A DNA stretch of 64,000 bases, taken from the NCBI RefSeq assembly GCF_947090775.1, contig NZ_OX352321.1, positions 62,001 through 126,000 on the forward strand, in the 5' to 3' direction. Origin of the DNA: Pseudarthrobacter sp. MM222 (GTDB lineage Bacteria > Actinomycetota > Actinomycetes > Actinomycetales > Micrococcaceae). Made by a program: the position numbers and the translations under genes. A model generated the notes under the pieces. That model saw nothing but the letters and a program-made list of their open reading frames with translations, did not search any database and was not told the origin of the DNA. Of the stretch, positions 51,094 through 60,405 are shown one piece after another. Numbering within the stretch: the stretch's first letter is position 1; the number at the start of each line of letters is the position of its first letter.

Positions 51094-52608
51094 ATGGCCG
51101 CCAAACCCGCCGTCGTCCCCGCCCCCACCCCCGAACAGCTGCAGTCGGTCCGCGGCGCCCTCCAGTCCCCGCGCCGGCTGAAGACCGAGGTCCTCGGCGG
51201 GCTCGTCGTCGCGCTGGCCTTGATCCCGGAGGCAATCGCCTTCTCGATCATCGCCGGCGTCGACCCCCGGATCGGGCTCTTCGCCTCCTTCACGATGGCC
51301 GTCACCATCGCCTTCGTCGGCGGGCGTCCGGCGATGATCTCTGCCGCCACCGGCGCCGTCGCGCTGGTGATCGCGCCGCTGGTGAGATCGCACGGGCTGG
51401 ACTACCTCGTGGCCGCGGTGATCCTGGCCGGCATCCTGCAGATTCTCCTGGGCCTCGCCGGGGTGGCGAGGCTCATGCGCTTCATCCCGCGGTCGGTCAT
51501 GGTCGGGTTCGTCAACGCCCTGGCCATCCTCGTCTTCCTCTCCCAGGTCCCCGAGCTGATCGGCGTCCCCTGGCTGGTTTATCCGCTCACCGCACTGGGC
51601 CTGCTGATCGTCTTCGGGCTGCCGCGGCTCACCACGGCAGTCCCCGCGCCACTCGTTGCCATCGTGGTCCTGACGCTCATCACGGTGCTGGCCGCCCTCG
51701 CCGTCCCTACGGTGGGGGACAAAGGGGCGCTGCCGGAGTCCCTGCCGGTCCTGTTCGTGCCCAACGTTCCGTTCACCCTGGAGACGCTGCAGGTCATCTT
51801 TCCATTCGCCCTGGCCACGGCCTGCGTCGGCCTGCTCGAATCGCTCATGACAGCCAAACTCGTGGACGACGTCACGGACACCCGCTCCTCCAAGACGCGG
51901 GAGGCTTGGGGCCAGGGCGTGGCGAACGTCGTGACCGGCTGCTTCGGCGGGATGGGCGGCTGCGCGATGATCGGCCAGACCATGATCAACGTCAAAGCCT
52001 CCGGCGCCCGGACCCGGATCTCCACGTTCCTGGCCGGCGTCTTCCTCCTCATCCTCGTGGTGGTCCTTGGCGATATCGTGTCGCTGATCCCGATGGCCGC
52101 GCTCGTGGCTGTGATGATCTTCGTCTCGGTCGCCACCTTCAACTGGCACAGCATCCGTCCCGCCACGCTGAAGGCCCTGCCCAAGAGCGAAACCCTGGTC
52201 ATGGTCGCCACCGTGACCGGCGTCGTGACCACGCACAACCTGGCGATCGGCGTCGGCGTCGGAGTGCTGGTGGCGATGGTGCTGTTCGCCCGGCGCGTCG
52301 CCCACTTCGTCACCGTGGAGCGCACCGTGACCGAGGTCGACGGCGTCCGGCTCGCCACGTACCGCGTGAACGGCGAGCTCTTCTTCGCCTCCTCGAACGA
52401 GCTGTACACCCGGTTCGACTACGCCCTGGACCCGCAGCGGGTGGTCATCGACCTACATGCCTCGCATCTCTGGGATGCCTCGACCATTGCCGCGCTGGAT
52501 GCCATCACGGAGAAGTACCGGAACCACGGCAAAGAGGTCAGGATCGTCGGGCTCAACGACGCGAGCGTCCAGATGCGCGAACGCCTCGCCGGCAAGCTCG
52601 GTTCCTAG
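51094..52608 (+). CDS. SulP-family anion transporter with STAS domain
   Basis: The 504-residue protein has a SulP membrane domain of 10-12 helices (VLGGLVVALALIPEAIAFSI; GMGGCAMIGQTMINVKASGA) and a C-terminal STAS domain (about residues 410-500; VIDLHASHLWDASTIAALDA). Bacterial members import sulfate, bicarbonate or dicarboxylates. GGAG lies 9 bases before ATG. The 12-base inverted repeat in its leader suggests regulation. Sulfate uptake would fit the sulfur-type cluster nearby, but the substrate is not decided by sequence. Confidence 0.9.
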   Translation: MAAKPAVVPAPTPEQLQSVRGALQSPRRLKTEVLGGLVVALALIPEAIAFSIIAGVDPRIGLFASFTMAVTIAFVGGRPAMISAATGAVALVIAPLVRSHGLDYLVAAVILAGILQILLGLAGVARLMRFIPRSVMVGFVNALAILVFLSQVPELIGVPWLVYPLTALGLLIVFGLPRLTTAVPAPLVAIVVLTLITVLAALAVPTVGDKGALPESLPVLFVPNVPFTLETLQVIFPFALATACVGLLESLMTAKLVDDVTDTRSSKTREAWGQGVANVVTGCFGGMGGCAMIGQTMINVKASGARTRISTFLAGVFLLILVVVLGDIVSLIPMAALVAVMIFVSVATFNWHSIRPATLKALPKSETLVMVATVTGVVTTHNLAIGVGVGVLVAMVLFARRVAHFVTVERTVTEVDGVRLATYRVNGELFFASSNELYTRFDYALDPQRVVIDLHASHLWDASTIAALDAITEKYRNHGKEVRIVGLNDASVQMRERLAGKLGS

Positions 52609-52623
52609 CCCAGCGGCCCGCGG

Positions 52624-52917
52624 TTACAGCAGAGGCTTCGTGGCTCTGCCGTCGAGCCACAGCGTCTCCGACTCGTCGCTGTGCGCGCCCGTGGTACCGA
52701 CATGCTTGGTGCCGATGTCGGGTCCTTTCTTGATGACGTGGACCAGCGCCATGCCATGGCCGCGGCCCAGCCCGTATTCGTCCTTCAGCCAGTCGAGGAT
52801 CTCGCCCGCTTCCACGGACGGAGCGTCGTAGCCCTTTTGCTGTGCAATCTCGAGGAGCGCGCGAGGCGTGAGCCCGGTCTTATCCTCGATCGCGTTGAGG
52901 TAGGCCTGGAATGACAT
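52624..52917 (-). CDS. DUF4287 domain protein
   Basis: The 97-residue protein matches DUF4287: SFQAYLNAIEDKTGLTPRAL, then EILDWLKDEYGLGRGHGMAL and VHVIKKGPDIG. The fold is small and helical; no function is established. AAAGGA precedes the ATG at 52917. Convergent with the SulP gene. Confidence 0.85.
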   Translation of the reverse strand: MSFQAYLNAIEDKTGLTPRALLEIAQQKGYDAPSVEAGEILDWLKDEYGLGRGHGMALVHVIKKGPDIGTKHVGTTGAHSDESETLWLDGRATKPLL

Positions 52918-53062
52918 CCGTGGATTCCTTTCGGCGGGCGGGACTTCCTTGGCCACTCTAGGGAGTCCGGGCAGGCCGCCGCCATACTTTCGGACGGAAA
53001 GTTGCGGCGCAAGGCGGTACTGCGCCGGGACCTGGCCGGCTGAACGCGCGCGATGGAACGAC

Positions 53063-53068
53063 TACGCT
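53063..53068 (+). promoter_or_regulatory. -10 box giving a leaderless transcript for the gene at 53076
   Basis: TACGCT ends 7 bases before the ATG; no ribosome-binding site is present. Confidence 0.45.
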
Positions 53069-53075
53069 CGGATTC

Positions 53076-53525
53076 ATGACGCAGATGTGGGAGCCGGGCC
53101 AGGCCGGCGTGCTCAGTCTTCCCTCCGGACGGCTCATCCGCGGCCGGGGGCTGTTGGCGCCTTTTCCGGGCGGCCCGCGGCCCGAGTTCGGGCTGTACCT
53201 GCTGGGCCGGCGGCCGCGTCCGGTGGACTGGGAGTTCCGCTGGGTCCGCTGGCCCGATCTGCGTCTGCCTGCGGATAATGCGGATGCCCGGGATGCTCTC
53301 GAGGAAGCCTGGCGCCGCGCCGAATCGGAGCGGGTAGAGGTTGCCTGTTGGGGCGGCCGCGGCCGGACCGGCACCGCCCTCGCCTGCATCGCCGTCCTCG
53401 ATGGCGTTCCCCCGGCGGAGGCTGTCGACTACGTGCGGCAGCACTACCGCCGCGGAGCCGTGGAAACGCCGTGGCAACGGGCCTACGTCAGCCGCTTCCC
53501 CGGCTTCCCCGGCGGGCAGGGGTGA
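53076..53525 (+). CDS. Protein-tyrosine-phosphatase-like protein
   Basis: The 149-residue protein carries a dual-specificity phosphatase-type P-loop, ACWGGRGRTGTALAC (CX5R, catalytic Cys about residue 91), with an upstream FRWVRWPDLRLP segment where a general-acid Asp could lie. It is short for a PTP but comparable to small actinobacterial members. The C-terminal PGGQG and the stop codon are encoded by the first unit of a 25-base tandem repeat, so the C-terminus may vary between strains. Confidence 0.78.
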   Translation: MTQMWEPGQAGVLSLPSGRLIRGRGLLAPFPGGPRPEFGLYLLGRRPRPVDWEFRWVRWPDLRLPADNADARDALEEAWRRAESERVEVACWGGRGRTGTALACIAVLDGVPPAEAVDYVRQHYRRGAVETPWQRAYVSRFPGFPGGQG

Positions 53526-53594
53526 CCCGGGTCCCGGCGGGCAGGGGTGACCCGGGACCCGGCGGGCAGGGGGTGACCCGGAACCCGGCGGGGA
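53508..53594. repeat. 25-base tandem repeat, about 3.4 copies
   Basis: Units CCCGGCGGGCAGGGG-TGACCCGGG(T/A) occur at 53508-53532, 53533-53557 and 53558-53583 (one extra G), followed by a partial CCCGGCGGGGA. The stop codon TGA of the phosphatase gene lies in the first unit. Each unit contains CCCGG/CCGGG-type self-complementary parts. Confidence 0.85.
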
Positions 53595-53619
53595 AAGCGG
53601 CCGGAGCCGGCGGTTCGGA

Positions 53620-53904
53620 CTAGCGGTGTGCGTAGGTGAGGCAGTCGGCGTTATCCGCGCCCGGGCCGACGTGTACCTCCGGAGCCTTGCACATCAGGTG
53701 GTCGTTGTGGGTGCATTCGGCGCGCTGGCACGCCCCGACGTCGGCGAGAACCTTGGGCAGGCCGCCGTGGGTGCCGGTGTCGATGAAGGTGGCGCAGGAT
53801 GCATGGTCTTCGGTGCCGCCGACCGTGATGGCTGCGGCGTTGCAATGCGAGTGGTCGTTGAAGGAACAGTTGGAAACACTGCAGTCTGCGACGTGCGTTG
53901 TCAT
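53620..53904 (-). CDS. DUF1540 cysteine-rich protein
   Basis: The 94-residue protein has two DUF1540 units, each with four cysteines: ADCSVSNCSFNDHSHCNAAA with HASCATF, and ACQRAECTHNDHLMC with NADCLTY. The spacing suits zinc or other metal binding. The function is unknown. GGAGG lies 6 bases before the ATG. Confidence 0.87.
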   Translation of the reverse strand: MTTHVADCSVSNCSFNDHSHCNAAAITVGGTEDHASCATFIDTGTHGGLPKVLADVGACQRAECTHNDHLMCKAPEVHVGPGADNADCLTYAHR

Positions 53905-53999
53905 GGGAAGGTCCTCCGTGGTCCGGCGGCCCGGGGCGGGCCGCTACTCCTCCTAAGGTAGGCGTGCCGGGGCCGCGCAAAAAGACCCAATAGTATGAC

Positions 54000-54365
54000 C
54001 TAATCCGCGGCCATCAGTGTGAGCACGGCAATCTGGTAGCCCGCGGGTCCGTTGACAAGCTGGTAGCAGAAGCGCTCCCGGAGACGGCCGCCATAGGACC
54101 AGGTGACGTCGACCCAGACGCTTCCCGGCGCCTCGCCCAGAATGGCGAGCTGCTTCTCGAGTTCGGAGATCCCCTCGTATTGGCCCCACGCGGACGCAAA
54201 AAACTCCTCCGTCTGCCGGGCCTCACTGACCGGGATGGACCGTCCCGGGAAGATAATCAGCGACGGAACAGCGTACAGTCCGGCAAGCGCCCTCGCATCG
54301 TGATCGAGCAGGGCGCGGGCGTAACGGTCGAAAAACGCGTCGACCGTTTCCTGGATGTTGCCCAT
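54000..54365 (-). CDS. NTF2-like/SnoaL-type protein
   Basis: The 121-residue protein has an NTF2-like cone fold pattern: VDAFFDRYARALLDHDARAL (helix 1), LYAVPSLIIFPG and late beta-strands VWVDVTWSYGG, RERFCYQLV, YQIAVLTLMA. Such small proteins act as enzymes or ligand-binding modules. The start has no ribosome-binding site, but TATCGT lies 6 bases upstream on the minus strand (54372-54377), so a leaderless mRNA is predicted. Confidence 0.75.
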   Translation of the reverse strand: MGNIQETVDAFFDRYARALLDHDARALAGLYAVPSLIIFPGRSIPVSEARQTEEFFASAWGQYEGISELEKQLAILGEAPGSVWVDVTWSYGGRLRERFCYQLVNGPAGYQIAVLTLMAAD

Positions 54366-54371
54366 GACTCC

Positions 54372-54377
54372 ACGATA
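54372..54377 (-). promoter_or_regulatory. -10 box giving a leaderless transcript for the gene starting at 54365
   Basis: TATCGT on the minus strand lies 6 bases before the ATG. Confidence 0.45.
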
Positions 54378-54432
54378 CGAACCCGCGTCCGGGCGTCAAT
54401 AGCCCCCTCAAAGCCCGCGGGTTCGGGCCACG

Positions 54433-55539
54433 CTACGCCTGGGTCAGCCGGTACCGTTCGAGTTGCTTGAGCCGCCGGAGCAGGCTGTCCCGGCGGGGGT
54501 GAGGGACGACGTCGGCGGCTTCTGCGGTGAGGTCGATGTGCTGGGTGCCGTACTGCCAAAGCAGCAGGTCGTCGAGGAGCCGGTCCGGGCCGGGGGAGTA
54601 GCGGTGGTCGAGGGCCTTACGGACCTCGGTGATCCGGTTGGCGCTCAGCAGCCCGGCGAGCTGAACGGTCTGGTTGAGACCGTGCGCGGCCATCAGTTCG
54701 GCGGCCCAGCCCCAGTCGTCGTCGACCTTCCGGTCCACATGCGGCAGCAGGGTCCGCCAGACGTCCCGGATCCGGTTCGGGGTGAGCTGGGCGGCACCTT
54801 CACCGTCCATGTCCCAGTAGCTACGGACCTCCTCGTAGCGGTCGTGAAGGTCGGAAAAGGCGCCCTCCACGGTCTCCAGCATCGCCGCCGTGGCCGTGAA
54901 CTGCCGGTCGAAATGCGGCGTCCAAGCGCGGGGGTCCTCGGCCTTGAAGCGGATGTCATGCTCGATCTCGCTCCAGGCGTGCGCGAACACGGTGCGGATC
55001 TGGCACTCAAAGAAGTAGCTGCCGTTCGGCGGGACGTCCGGGTTGAAGAGCTGCTGGTAGGCCTTGACGGCCTCGTTCTGGATGGTCCGCAGGATCAGGT
55101 GCCGGCTGGAGTAGCCGTAGGTGCCGGATTCGATCGAACCGATGTCCTTTTCACGGTCGCCGCGGCAGTCGAAGAGCTGGCGCTGGCGCTTGATCAGGTT
55201 GGCCACCGCGGCGTTTTCGGCGGGCAGCTTGGTGATGACGCGCACGCCCACCATGTCGTTCAGCGTCCGGAACGGGTCCGGGAACTTCAGCACCGGCGGG
55301 CCGCCCGGCTCAAGGGGTTCCTCGATCCGGGAGATCTTCTCCCGGAAGGACTCCACGGTCTTGGTGCGGCCGGTAACGAACAGCGGCGTCACCTCGGTGC
55401 CCTTGAGCATTGTGCGCAGGGCGAGCAGGACCTCCCGGGTGACTAGCTTCAGGGCAGGGCGGAGCCGCTCGTAGAGTTCCACGTTTTCCTGCACGGATTC
55501 GCGCAGGCTCGGGTCCAGCCGTTCCCAGTTGCTCGCCAT
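54433..55539 (-). CDS. RelA/SpoT synthetase-domain protein (GTP pyrophosphokinase family)
   Basis: The 368-residue protein has a (p)ppGpp synthetase fold without hydrolase domain: VTGRTKTVESFREKI (ATP-binding basic region), MVGVRVITKL, GYSSRHLIL and ECQIRTVFAHAWSEIEHD, in the order of small alarmone synthetases. It is longer than SAS proteins (about 220 residues) by a helical C-terminal extension of about 130 residues. The residue in the position of the EQIRT motif is conserved as ECQIRT. It should make alarmones from GTP or GDP if active. A minus-strand TAAGCT 6 bases before ATG predicts a leaderless mRNA. Confidence 0.87.
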   Translation of the reverse strand: MASNWERLDPSLRESVQENVELYERLRPALKLVTREVLLALRTMLKGTEVTPLFVTGRTKTVESFREKISRIEEPLEPGGPPVLKFPDPFRTLNDMVGVRVITKLPAENAAVANLIKRQRQLFDCRGDREKDIGSIESGTYGYSSRHLILRTIQNEAVKAYQQLFNPDVPPNGSYFFECQIRTVFAHAWSEIEHDIRFKAEDPRAWTPHFDRQFTATAAMLETVEGAFSDLHDRYEEVRSYWDMDGEGAAQLTPNRIRDVWRTLLPHVDRKVDDDWGWAAELMAAHGLNQTVQLAGLLSANRITEVRKALDHRYSPGPDRLLDDLLLWQYGTQHIDLTAEAADVVPHPRRDSLLRRLKQLERYRLTQA

Positions 55540-55545
55540 GTGACC

Positions 55546-55551
55546 AGCTTA
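55546..55551 (-). promoter_or_regulatory. -10 box giving a leaderless transcript for the alarmone synthetase-like gene
   Basis: TAAGCT on the minus strand lies 6 bases before the ATG at 55539. Confidence 0.45.
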
Positions 55552-55800
55552 CGGCGGAGGTACGACGGCGGGAGGCTGACACCCCTGCCGCGCATTCGGA
55601 CGTCCGCCCGCAGCGCTTTGGACGACCGCGCGCGGACCGCTGCAGGCGCCCTGCTGGGCGGCTTACGCCGAGTCGCATGATGACCAAGGTAGGCTCTGCA
55701 CAAGGCTGCTGTACGGCGTCGTACTCTGAGCGCGGCCGCAGCGTTGGTGACATTGGGGGCAAACTCCGCTGCGTGTTCACCAGGCCCTAAGGAGGACACT

Positions 55801-56592
55801 GTGAAGCGGCACAAGTACAGCTATGGCGACTCCCCGAGCCAGTGGGGAGAGCTTTTCCTGCCGGACGTGGCAGCACCCAAGGGCATTGTGGTCGTCATTC
55901 ATGGCGGGTACTGGCGTTCCCAGTACGGCGCGGAACTCGGTGAACCGCTGGCCAAGGACCTCGCGGCCCACGGCATGGCAGCGTGGAACATCGAATATCG
56001 CCGCGCAGGCAACGGCGGCGGTTGGCCTAACACTTTCTCCGACGTGCTCGCCGGGATCGACAAGCTGCGGGACGTTGCGGGCGAGCACGGGCTGGGGCTG
56101 GATCGCGTCGTCGCCTTGGGCCATTCGGCCGGTGGACACCTTGCCGTCTGGGCCGCCGGTCGTGACCGGCTCGGCCAGATCGGTGCGCCGGATGCGGACC
56201 GCCAGCTGCTCCGGAAAGACGACGGCGCGGTGCGTCTCACCGGCGTCGTAAGCCAGTCGGGCGTATTGAACCTTGCCGCCGCCGAGAGGCTGAACCTGAG
56301 TAACGGGGCGGTCAGCAACCTGCTGGGCGGATCCTCCGAGAAATACCCCAAACGGCATAAATATGCGGATCCGATGAGCGCGGTCCCGTTGAACATCCCC
56401 GTCTACGCGGTCCACGGAACCGAAGATGACACGGTCCCTGTGAGCCAGTCGGAGACCTACGTGGCAGCAGCCAAAGCAGCGGGAGCGCCGGTCCAGCTCC
56501 TCAGAATTCCTGGCGACCATTTCGCGCTCATCGACCCCAAGGCCGCCGCGTACCGGAAGTGCCGCGAGCTGGTGCAGTCGCTGCTGGCCTGA
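55801..56592 (+). CDS. Alpha/beta hydrolase (esterase/kynurenine formamidase-like)
   Basis: The 263-residue protein is a BD-FAE-type hydrolase: GIVVVIHGGYWRSQYGAELG (oxyanion HGGYW), nucleophile in ALGHSAGGHLAVWAA (Ser about residue 102), Asp in HGTEDDTVP and His in GDHFALIDP. HGG(Y)W and GHSAGG are typical of kynurenine formamidases and related esterases. No tryptophan-degradation genes are nearby, so the substrate is open. AAGGAGG lies 6 bases before the GTG. Confidence 0.88.
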   Translation: MKRHKYSYGDSPSQWGELFLPDVAAPKGIVVVIHGGYWRSQYGAELGEPLAKDLAAHGMAAWNIEYRRAGNGGGWPNTFSDVLAGIDKLRDVAGEHGLGLDRVVALGHSAGGHLAVWAAGRDRLGQIGAPDADRQLLRKDDGAVRLTGVVSQSGVLNLAAAERLNLSNGAVSNLLGGSSEKYPKRHKYADPMSAVPLNIPVYAVHGTEDDTVPVSQSETYVAAAKAAGAPVQLLRIPGDHFALIDPKAAAYRKCRELVQSLLA

Positions 56593-56605
56593 GCGTCGGG
56601 CGGTC

Positions 56606-57022
56606 TCAGTAGGAAATGAATTCGACGAGCTCCCCGACGCGCTCCTCCGGATAATTGCGCGCGATATCGGCCTGACTCAGTATGCCGACCAGTTCATGGC
56701 CGTCTATCACCGGGAGTCGGCGGACCTTGTGTTCCTGCATGGTCCGAATGGCCTGTTCGATGCTGTCGTCGGCGCCGATGGTTACGGGTTTCCCCTCGCC
56801 GAGTTCGCCGGCCGTCACCGAGCGCGGGTCGCCGCCTTCGGCGAGGCACTTGACCACGATGTCGCGGTCCGTCAGCATCCCTTTGAGCCGGTTGTCCTCC
56901 CCGCAGATCGGCAAGGACCCGACGTCGAGCTCCTTCAGTTTCCGGGCTGCCTGCTCCAGTGTCTCCTTCTCACCGACGCACTCAACACCGCCGGTCATGA
57001 TGTCTCTGGCAACAGTGGACAT
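56606..57022 (-). CDS. CBS-domain pair protein
   Basis: The 138-residue protein consists of two CBS motifs (about residues 8-60 and 72-128): LEQAARKLKELDVGSLPICG with GMLTDRDIVVKCLA, and IEQAIRTMQEHKVRRLPVID with VGILSQADIARNY. Such stand-alone pairs bind adenine nucleotides (AMP, ATP, NAD) and act as stress or energy sensors. The DUF2795 gene upstream is 22 bases away in the same direction, so they are co-transcribed. Confidence 0.9.
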   Translation of the reverse strand: MSTVARDIMTGGVECVGEKETLEQAARKLKELDVGSLPICGEDNRLKGMLTDRDIVVKCLAEGGDPRSVTAGELGEGKPVTIGADDSIEQAIRTMQEHKVRRLPVIDGHELVGILSQADIARNYPEERVGELVEFISY

Positions 57023-57044
57023 TTCGCACTCCTTGGTTTGATCG

Positions 57045-57248
57045 CTACTTTTTGTCGGTATTCGAGACGGCAGAGCTCACAGCCGTGGGGCCGTCGTATT
57101 CCTTGTCCGGAATGTTTTTGAGTGCATTCAGCGCGTCGCCGTCTGCGCCCTCCTTCTCGGCCGTCGAAATGAGAGTGGAGCGGTCGGCTGGGTAATTGAC
57201 CCCGGCCAGGAACTTCTGGATCTCGATGGGGTTTGGTTTATCGCTCAC
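57045..57248 (-). CDS. DUF2795 protein
   Basis: The 67-residue protein matches DUF2795: [20 protein letters not shown], then [20 protein letters not shown]. Members are small helical proteins common in Actinobacteria, of unknown function. The GTG at 57248 is chosen because GAGAGGACC lies upstream and the family starts there. First gene of a DUF2795-CBS pair. Confidence 0.85.
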   Translation of the reverse strand: MSDKPNPIEIQKFLAGVNYPADRSTLISTAEKEGADGDALNALKNIPDKEYDGPTAVSSAVSNTDKK

Positions 57249-57440
57249 TTCGGTCCTCTCTCGGTCAGTGCTTCCTCGGACGTGGTCCGACTGGGTCCAC
57301 CAGCCAAGCCACATACCAAGCCTACTTATCATTGCCGATGTGTGGTAGGCCTTTCCGCCAAATCCAGGCGCCTGATTCGGCCCCAAGGTCCGGGTGCCGA
57401 CGCGGGCCGCGGGCCGCTGGCGGGAGACCCGGTAGATGCC

Positions 57441-57446
57441 TAGACT
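57441..57446 (+). promoter_or_regulatory. -10 box upstream of nhaA
   Basis: TAGACT lies 65 bases upstream of the nhaA ATG at 57512, giving a leader of about 60 bases. Confidence 0.4.
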
Positions 57447-57511
57447 GGATCGAGGTGCGCCGGGAAGTCTGGTCGGCAACAGTTCTGTCGAGCCAAGTTT
57501 TAGGACCCCAC

Positions 57512-58873
57512 ATGAGCCACCCGTCTTCTCCCGTCCCGCCGCCGTCCTCCGCGCCGTCCCGCACTGTCTTCAGCCGGAACAGCTATGCCGAAGTGTTGCG
57601 GATCGGGCAAATCCTCCGGAAAGAAACGGTGGGCGGTGCCCTGCTGGTGGCGGCGGCCGTGATTGCCCTCATCTGGGCCAACTCGCCGGCGTCCGGCGGC
57701 TACTTTGCCCTCCGGGACTTCACCATCGGCTACGAGCCGTGGCACCTGGACCTAAGCCTGGGGGCCTGGGCCGCCGACGGGCTGCTCGCCATCTTCTTCT
57801 TCCTGGTCGGGCTCGAGCTCAAACGGGAATTCATCGCCGGGGACCTGCGCCAGCCCAGCAAGTCGGTCGTTCCGGTGGCCGCCGCCGTCGGGGGCGTTGT
57901 CCTTCCGGCCCTCATCTACGCCCTGGTCAATTTCGGCAGTCCCGGGACCCTGCGAGGCTGGGCCATCCCCACCGCCACCGACATCGCCTTCGCAGTCGCG
58001 GTGCTGGCCATCATCGGATCGCATCTCCCGAGCGCCCTGCGCATTTTCCTGTTGACCCTCGCCGTGGTGGACGATCTGCTGGCCATCACCATCATCGCGG
58101 TCTTCTACACCAGCGACCTCCAGCCGGTGCCGCTCCTGCTGGCCCTGATTCCGCTGGGCCTCTACACCTTCCTGGCGCAAAAGTACCGCCGCTTCTTCGG
58201 CGTCAAGGCCGGTGCCGCCTGGCTGATCCTGCTGCCGCTAGGCGTGATGGTCTGGGCGCTGGTCCATGCCTCCGGCATCCACGCCACTGTGGCTGGCGTC
58301 CTGCTGGGCTTTGCCGTCCCGGTCCTCCGCTCCCAGGCCAGCGGCGGCCCGGCGGCCGGGCCCGGGCTGGCGGAGGTCTTCGAACACCGTTTCCGTCCTC
58401 TCTCCGCCGGCATCGCGGTGCCGGTCTTTGCCTTTTTCTCGGCCGGTGTTGCGGTGGGCGGCTGGGAGGGACTCGGCTCGGCCCTCGGCAGCCCGGTGGC
58501 CGTGGGCATCATCCTTGCCCTCGTTCTGGGTAAGCCGCTCGGCATCCTCGGCACCACCTGGTTGCTGACCAAGGCCACCAAGGCCCGCCTGGATGAGTCG
58601 TTCAAGTGGATCGACATCCTGGGTGTGGCAATCCTGGCCGGCATCGGCTTCACGGTTTCGCTGCTGGTTGCCGAGCTGAGCTTCGGTCATGGCAGTGTCC
58701 ACGACGATCATGCCAAGGTTGGGATTTTGGCAGCCTCCCTGCTGGCCGCACTGCTGGCCACTGTGGTGTTGCGGACCCGGAACCGGCATTACCGTGAGGC
58801 CGAGGAGGACGAGAAAATCGACTCGGACCACGATGGCATCCCGGACGTCTACCAGCAGGACAGCGGCGGGTAG
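57512..58873 (+). CDS. nhaA: Na+/H+ antiporter NhaA with C-terminal DxDxDG motif
   Basis: The 453-residue protein has 12 helices and the NhaA Asp-Asp ion site in [19 protein letters not shown], plus [13 protein letters not shown] and [20 protein letters not shown]. It exchanges Na+ or Li+ for H+. Unlike standard NhaA (about 390 residues) it ends in a hydrophilic tail that carries [13 protein letters not shown], a calcium-binding type (thrombospondin-3/EF-hand-like) loop. The ATG at 57512 has AGGA upstream; the frame is open upstream without similarity. Confidence 0.92.
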   Translation: MSHPSSPVPPPSSAPSRTVFSRNSYAEVLRIGQILRKETVGGALLVAAAVIALIWANSPASGGYFALRDFTIGYEPWHLDLSLGAWAADGLLAIFFFLVGLELKREFIAGDLRQPSKSVVPVAAAVGGVVLPALIYALVNFGSPGTLRGWAIPTATDIAFAVAVLAIIGSHLPSALRIFLLTLAVVDDLLAITIIAVFYTSDLQPVPLLLALIPLGLYTFLAQKYRRFFGVKAGAAWLILLPLGVMVWALVHASGIHATVAGVLLGFAVPVLRSQASGGPAAGPGLAEVFEHRFRPLSAGIAVPVFAFFSAGVAVGGWEGLGSALGSPVAVGIILALVLGKPLGILGTTWLLTKATKARLDESFKWIDILGVAILAGIGFTVSLLVAELSFGHGSVHDDHAKVGILAASLLAALLATVVLRTRNRHYREAEEDEKIDSDHDGIPDVYQQDSGG

Positions 58874-58987
58874 GCGGGGCCGTCAGTTGCCTTTCCGCCC
58901 CTTGTGCCCATGCCCTCCCGATATCATTAGTGGGTAGGCGCCGGCCGGCTTTCCGGCGCTCGGCCGGGCAGCCCGCAAGAGGGGATC

Positions 58988-60352
58988 ATGGACGTCATTG
59001 TGATCGAGACCCCACAACTGGGGGACCGCAGCTACCTCGTCCATGACGGTGAGGTGGCGCTGGTCATTGACCCGCAGCGGGACATCGACCGGGTGGAAGC
59101 CGCTGCCCGGGACGCCGGGGTCCGGATCACGCACGTGGCGGAAACCCACCTGCACAACGACTACCTCACCGGGGGCTTTGCCCTGGCGCGGGCGCACGGC
59201 GCGAGCTACCTTGTGAACGCTGCGGAGCCCGTGGAGTTCGAACGCCAGCCGATCACGGACGGCCAGACTGTCCGGGTCGGCGCGCTGAACGTCAAGGCCA
59301 TCGCCACCCCAGGTCACACCCACACGCACCTGTCCTTCATCGTGGACGACGGCGCGACGCAAGCCGTTTTCTCCGGCGGCAGCCTGCTCTACGGCTCGGT
59401 CGGCCGCACGGACCTCGTTGCCGCGGCCGACACGGTCGGTCTCACCCACGACCAGTACTCCTCGGTGCGTCGCCTGGTCGCGGAGGCCGCCGCCGGCGCG
59501 GCCCTCTTCCCGACGCACGGCTTCGGCTCGTTCTGCTCCTCGGGACCGGCCAGTGGCGCGGGATCCTCGACTATCGCCGAGCAGATGACCGCCAACCACG
59601 CACTCACAGACGCGGACGAGGACCACTTCGTCCGCGAACTCGTCGCCAACCTCACCGCCTACCCCTCCTACTACGCCCACATGGCCGTGGCCAACGCCCG
59701 GGGACCGGGCCCGGCGGAGCTGGCCGTGCCGGAATCGCTGGACACCGCGGAGCTCGCCCGGCGCCTCGCGGCCGGCGAATGGGTGGTGGACCTGCGGCAG
59801 CGCGTTGCGTTCGCCCACCAGCACCTGCACGGCAGTGTGAGCTTCGAATACGGCAACAGTTTCAGCACCTATCTGGGCTGGCTCCTGCCGTTGCAGGAGC
59901 CGTTGACCCTGGTCGGTTCCCTTGCCGATGTGGAGAATGCAGTCCGCGACCTCTCACGGATCGGCATCGACGCCCCGGACGCGGCCGTCGGAACGGACCC
60001 GCACGCGCTGGCACCCCAGGCCGTCCTGGACTCCTATCCCCGGGTGGGCTGGGACGGCGTGCTGGCCGGCCGTTCGCCGGCGGACACCGTCCTCGATGTG
60101 CGCCGCGCCGACGAATACGCGAGGTCACGGGTGGCCGGCGCCGTGAACATCCCGCTCCATGATCTGCTGCCGCGCCTGGCGGATGTGCCCGCCGGGAAGC
60201 TGTGGGTGCACTGCGCCACCGGCTACCGGGCCGGCATTGCAGCCAGCCTGCTGAGCCGTGCGGGCCGGGACGTGAGGCACATCGACGCCAGGTTCCGCGA
60301 TGCGGGATCCGCCGGGATCCGCCTCGACCAGGTCCGCGCTGCCCCCGGCTGA
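58988..60352 (+). CDS. MBL-fold hydrolase with rhodanese domains (persulfide dioxygenase-like)
   Basis: The 454-residue protein has an N-terminal metallo-beta-lactamase fold (metal motif AETHLHNDYLTGG; GHTHTHLSF; THGFGSF) like glyoxalase II/ETHE1-type persulfide dioxygenases, and C-terminal rhodanese units. The last rhodanese has the active loop VHCATGYRAG (Cys about residue 412); an earlier unit (about 250-330) lacks the Cys loop. It may oxidise glutathione- or mycothiol persulfide and transfer sulfur. AGAGGGGA precedes ATG. Confidence 0.9.
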   Translation: MDVIVIETPQLGDRSYLVHDGEVALVIDPQRDIDRVEAAARDAGVRITHVAETHLHNDYLTGGFALARAHGASYLVNAAEPVEFERQPITDGQTVRVGALNVKAIATPGHTHTHLSFIVDDGATQAVFSGGSLLYGSVGRTDLVAAADTVGLTHDQYSSVRRLVAEAAAGAALFPTHGFGSFCSSGPASGAGSSTIAEQMTANHALTDADEDHFVRELVANLTAYPSYYAHMAVANARGPGPAELAVPESLDTAELARRLAAGEWVVDLRQRVAFAHQHLHGSVSFEYGNSFSTYLGWLLPLQEPLTLVGSLADVENAVRDLSRIGIDAPDAAVGTDPHALAPQAVLDSYPRVGWDGVLAGRSPADTVLDVRRADEYARSRVAGAVNIPLHDLLPRLADVPAGKLWVHCATGYRAGIAASLLSRAGRDVRHIDARFRDAGSAGIRLDQVRAAPG

Positions 60353-60405
60353 GCCGACCGCAGAGGCGAAACACTGGAGCGTCGGGCCGCGTTCTCTGGC
60401 AGAGT

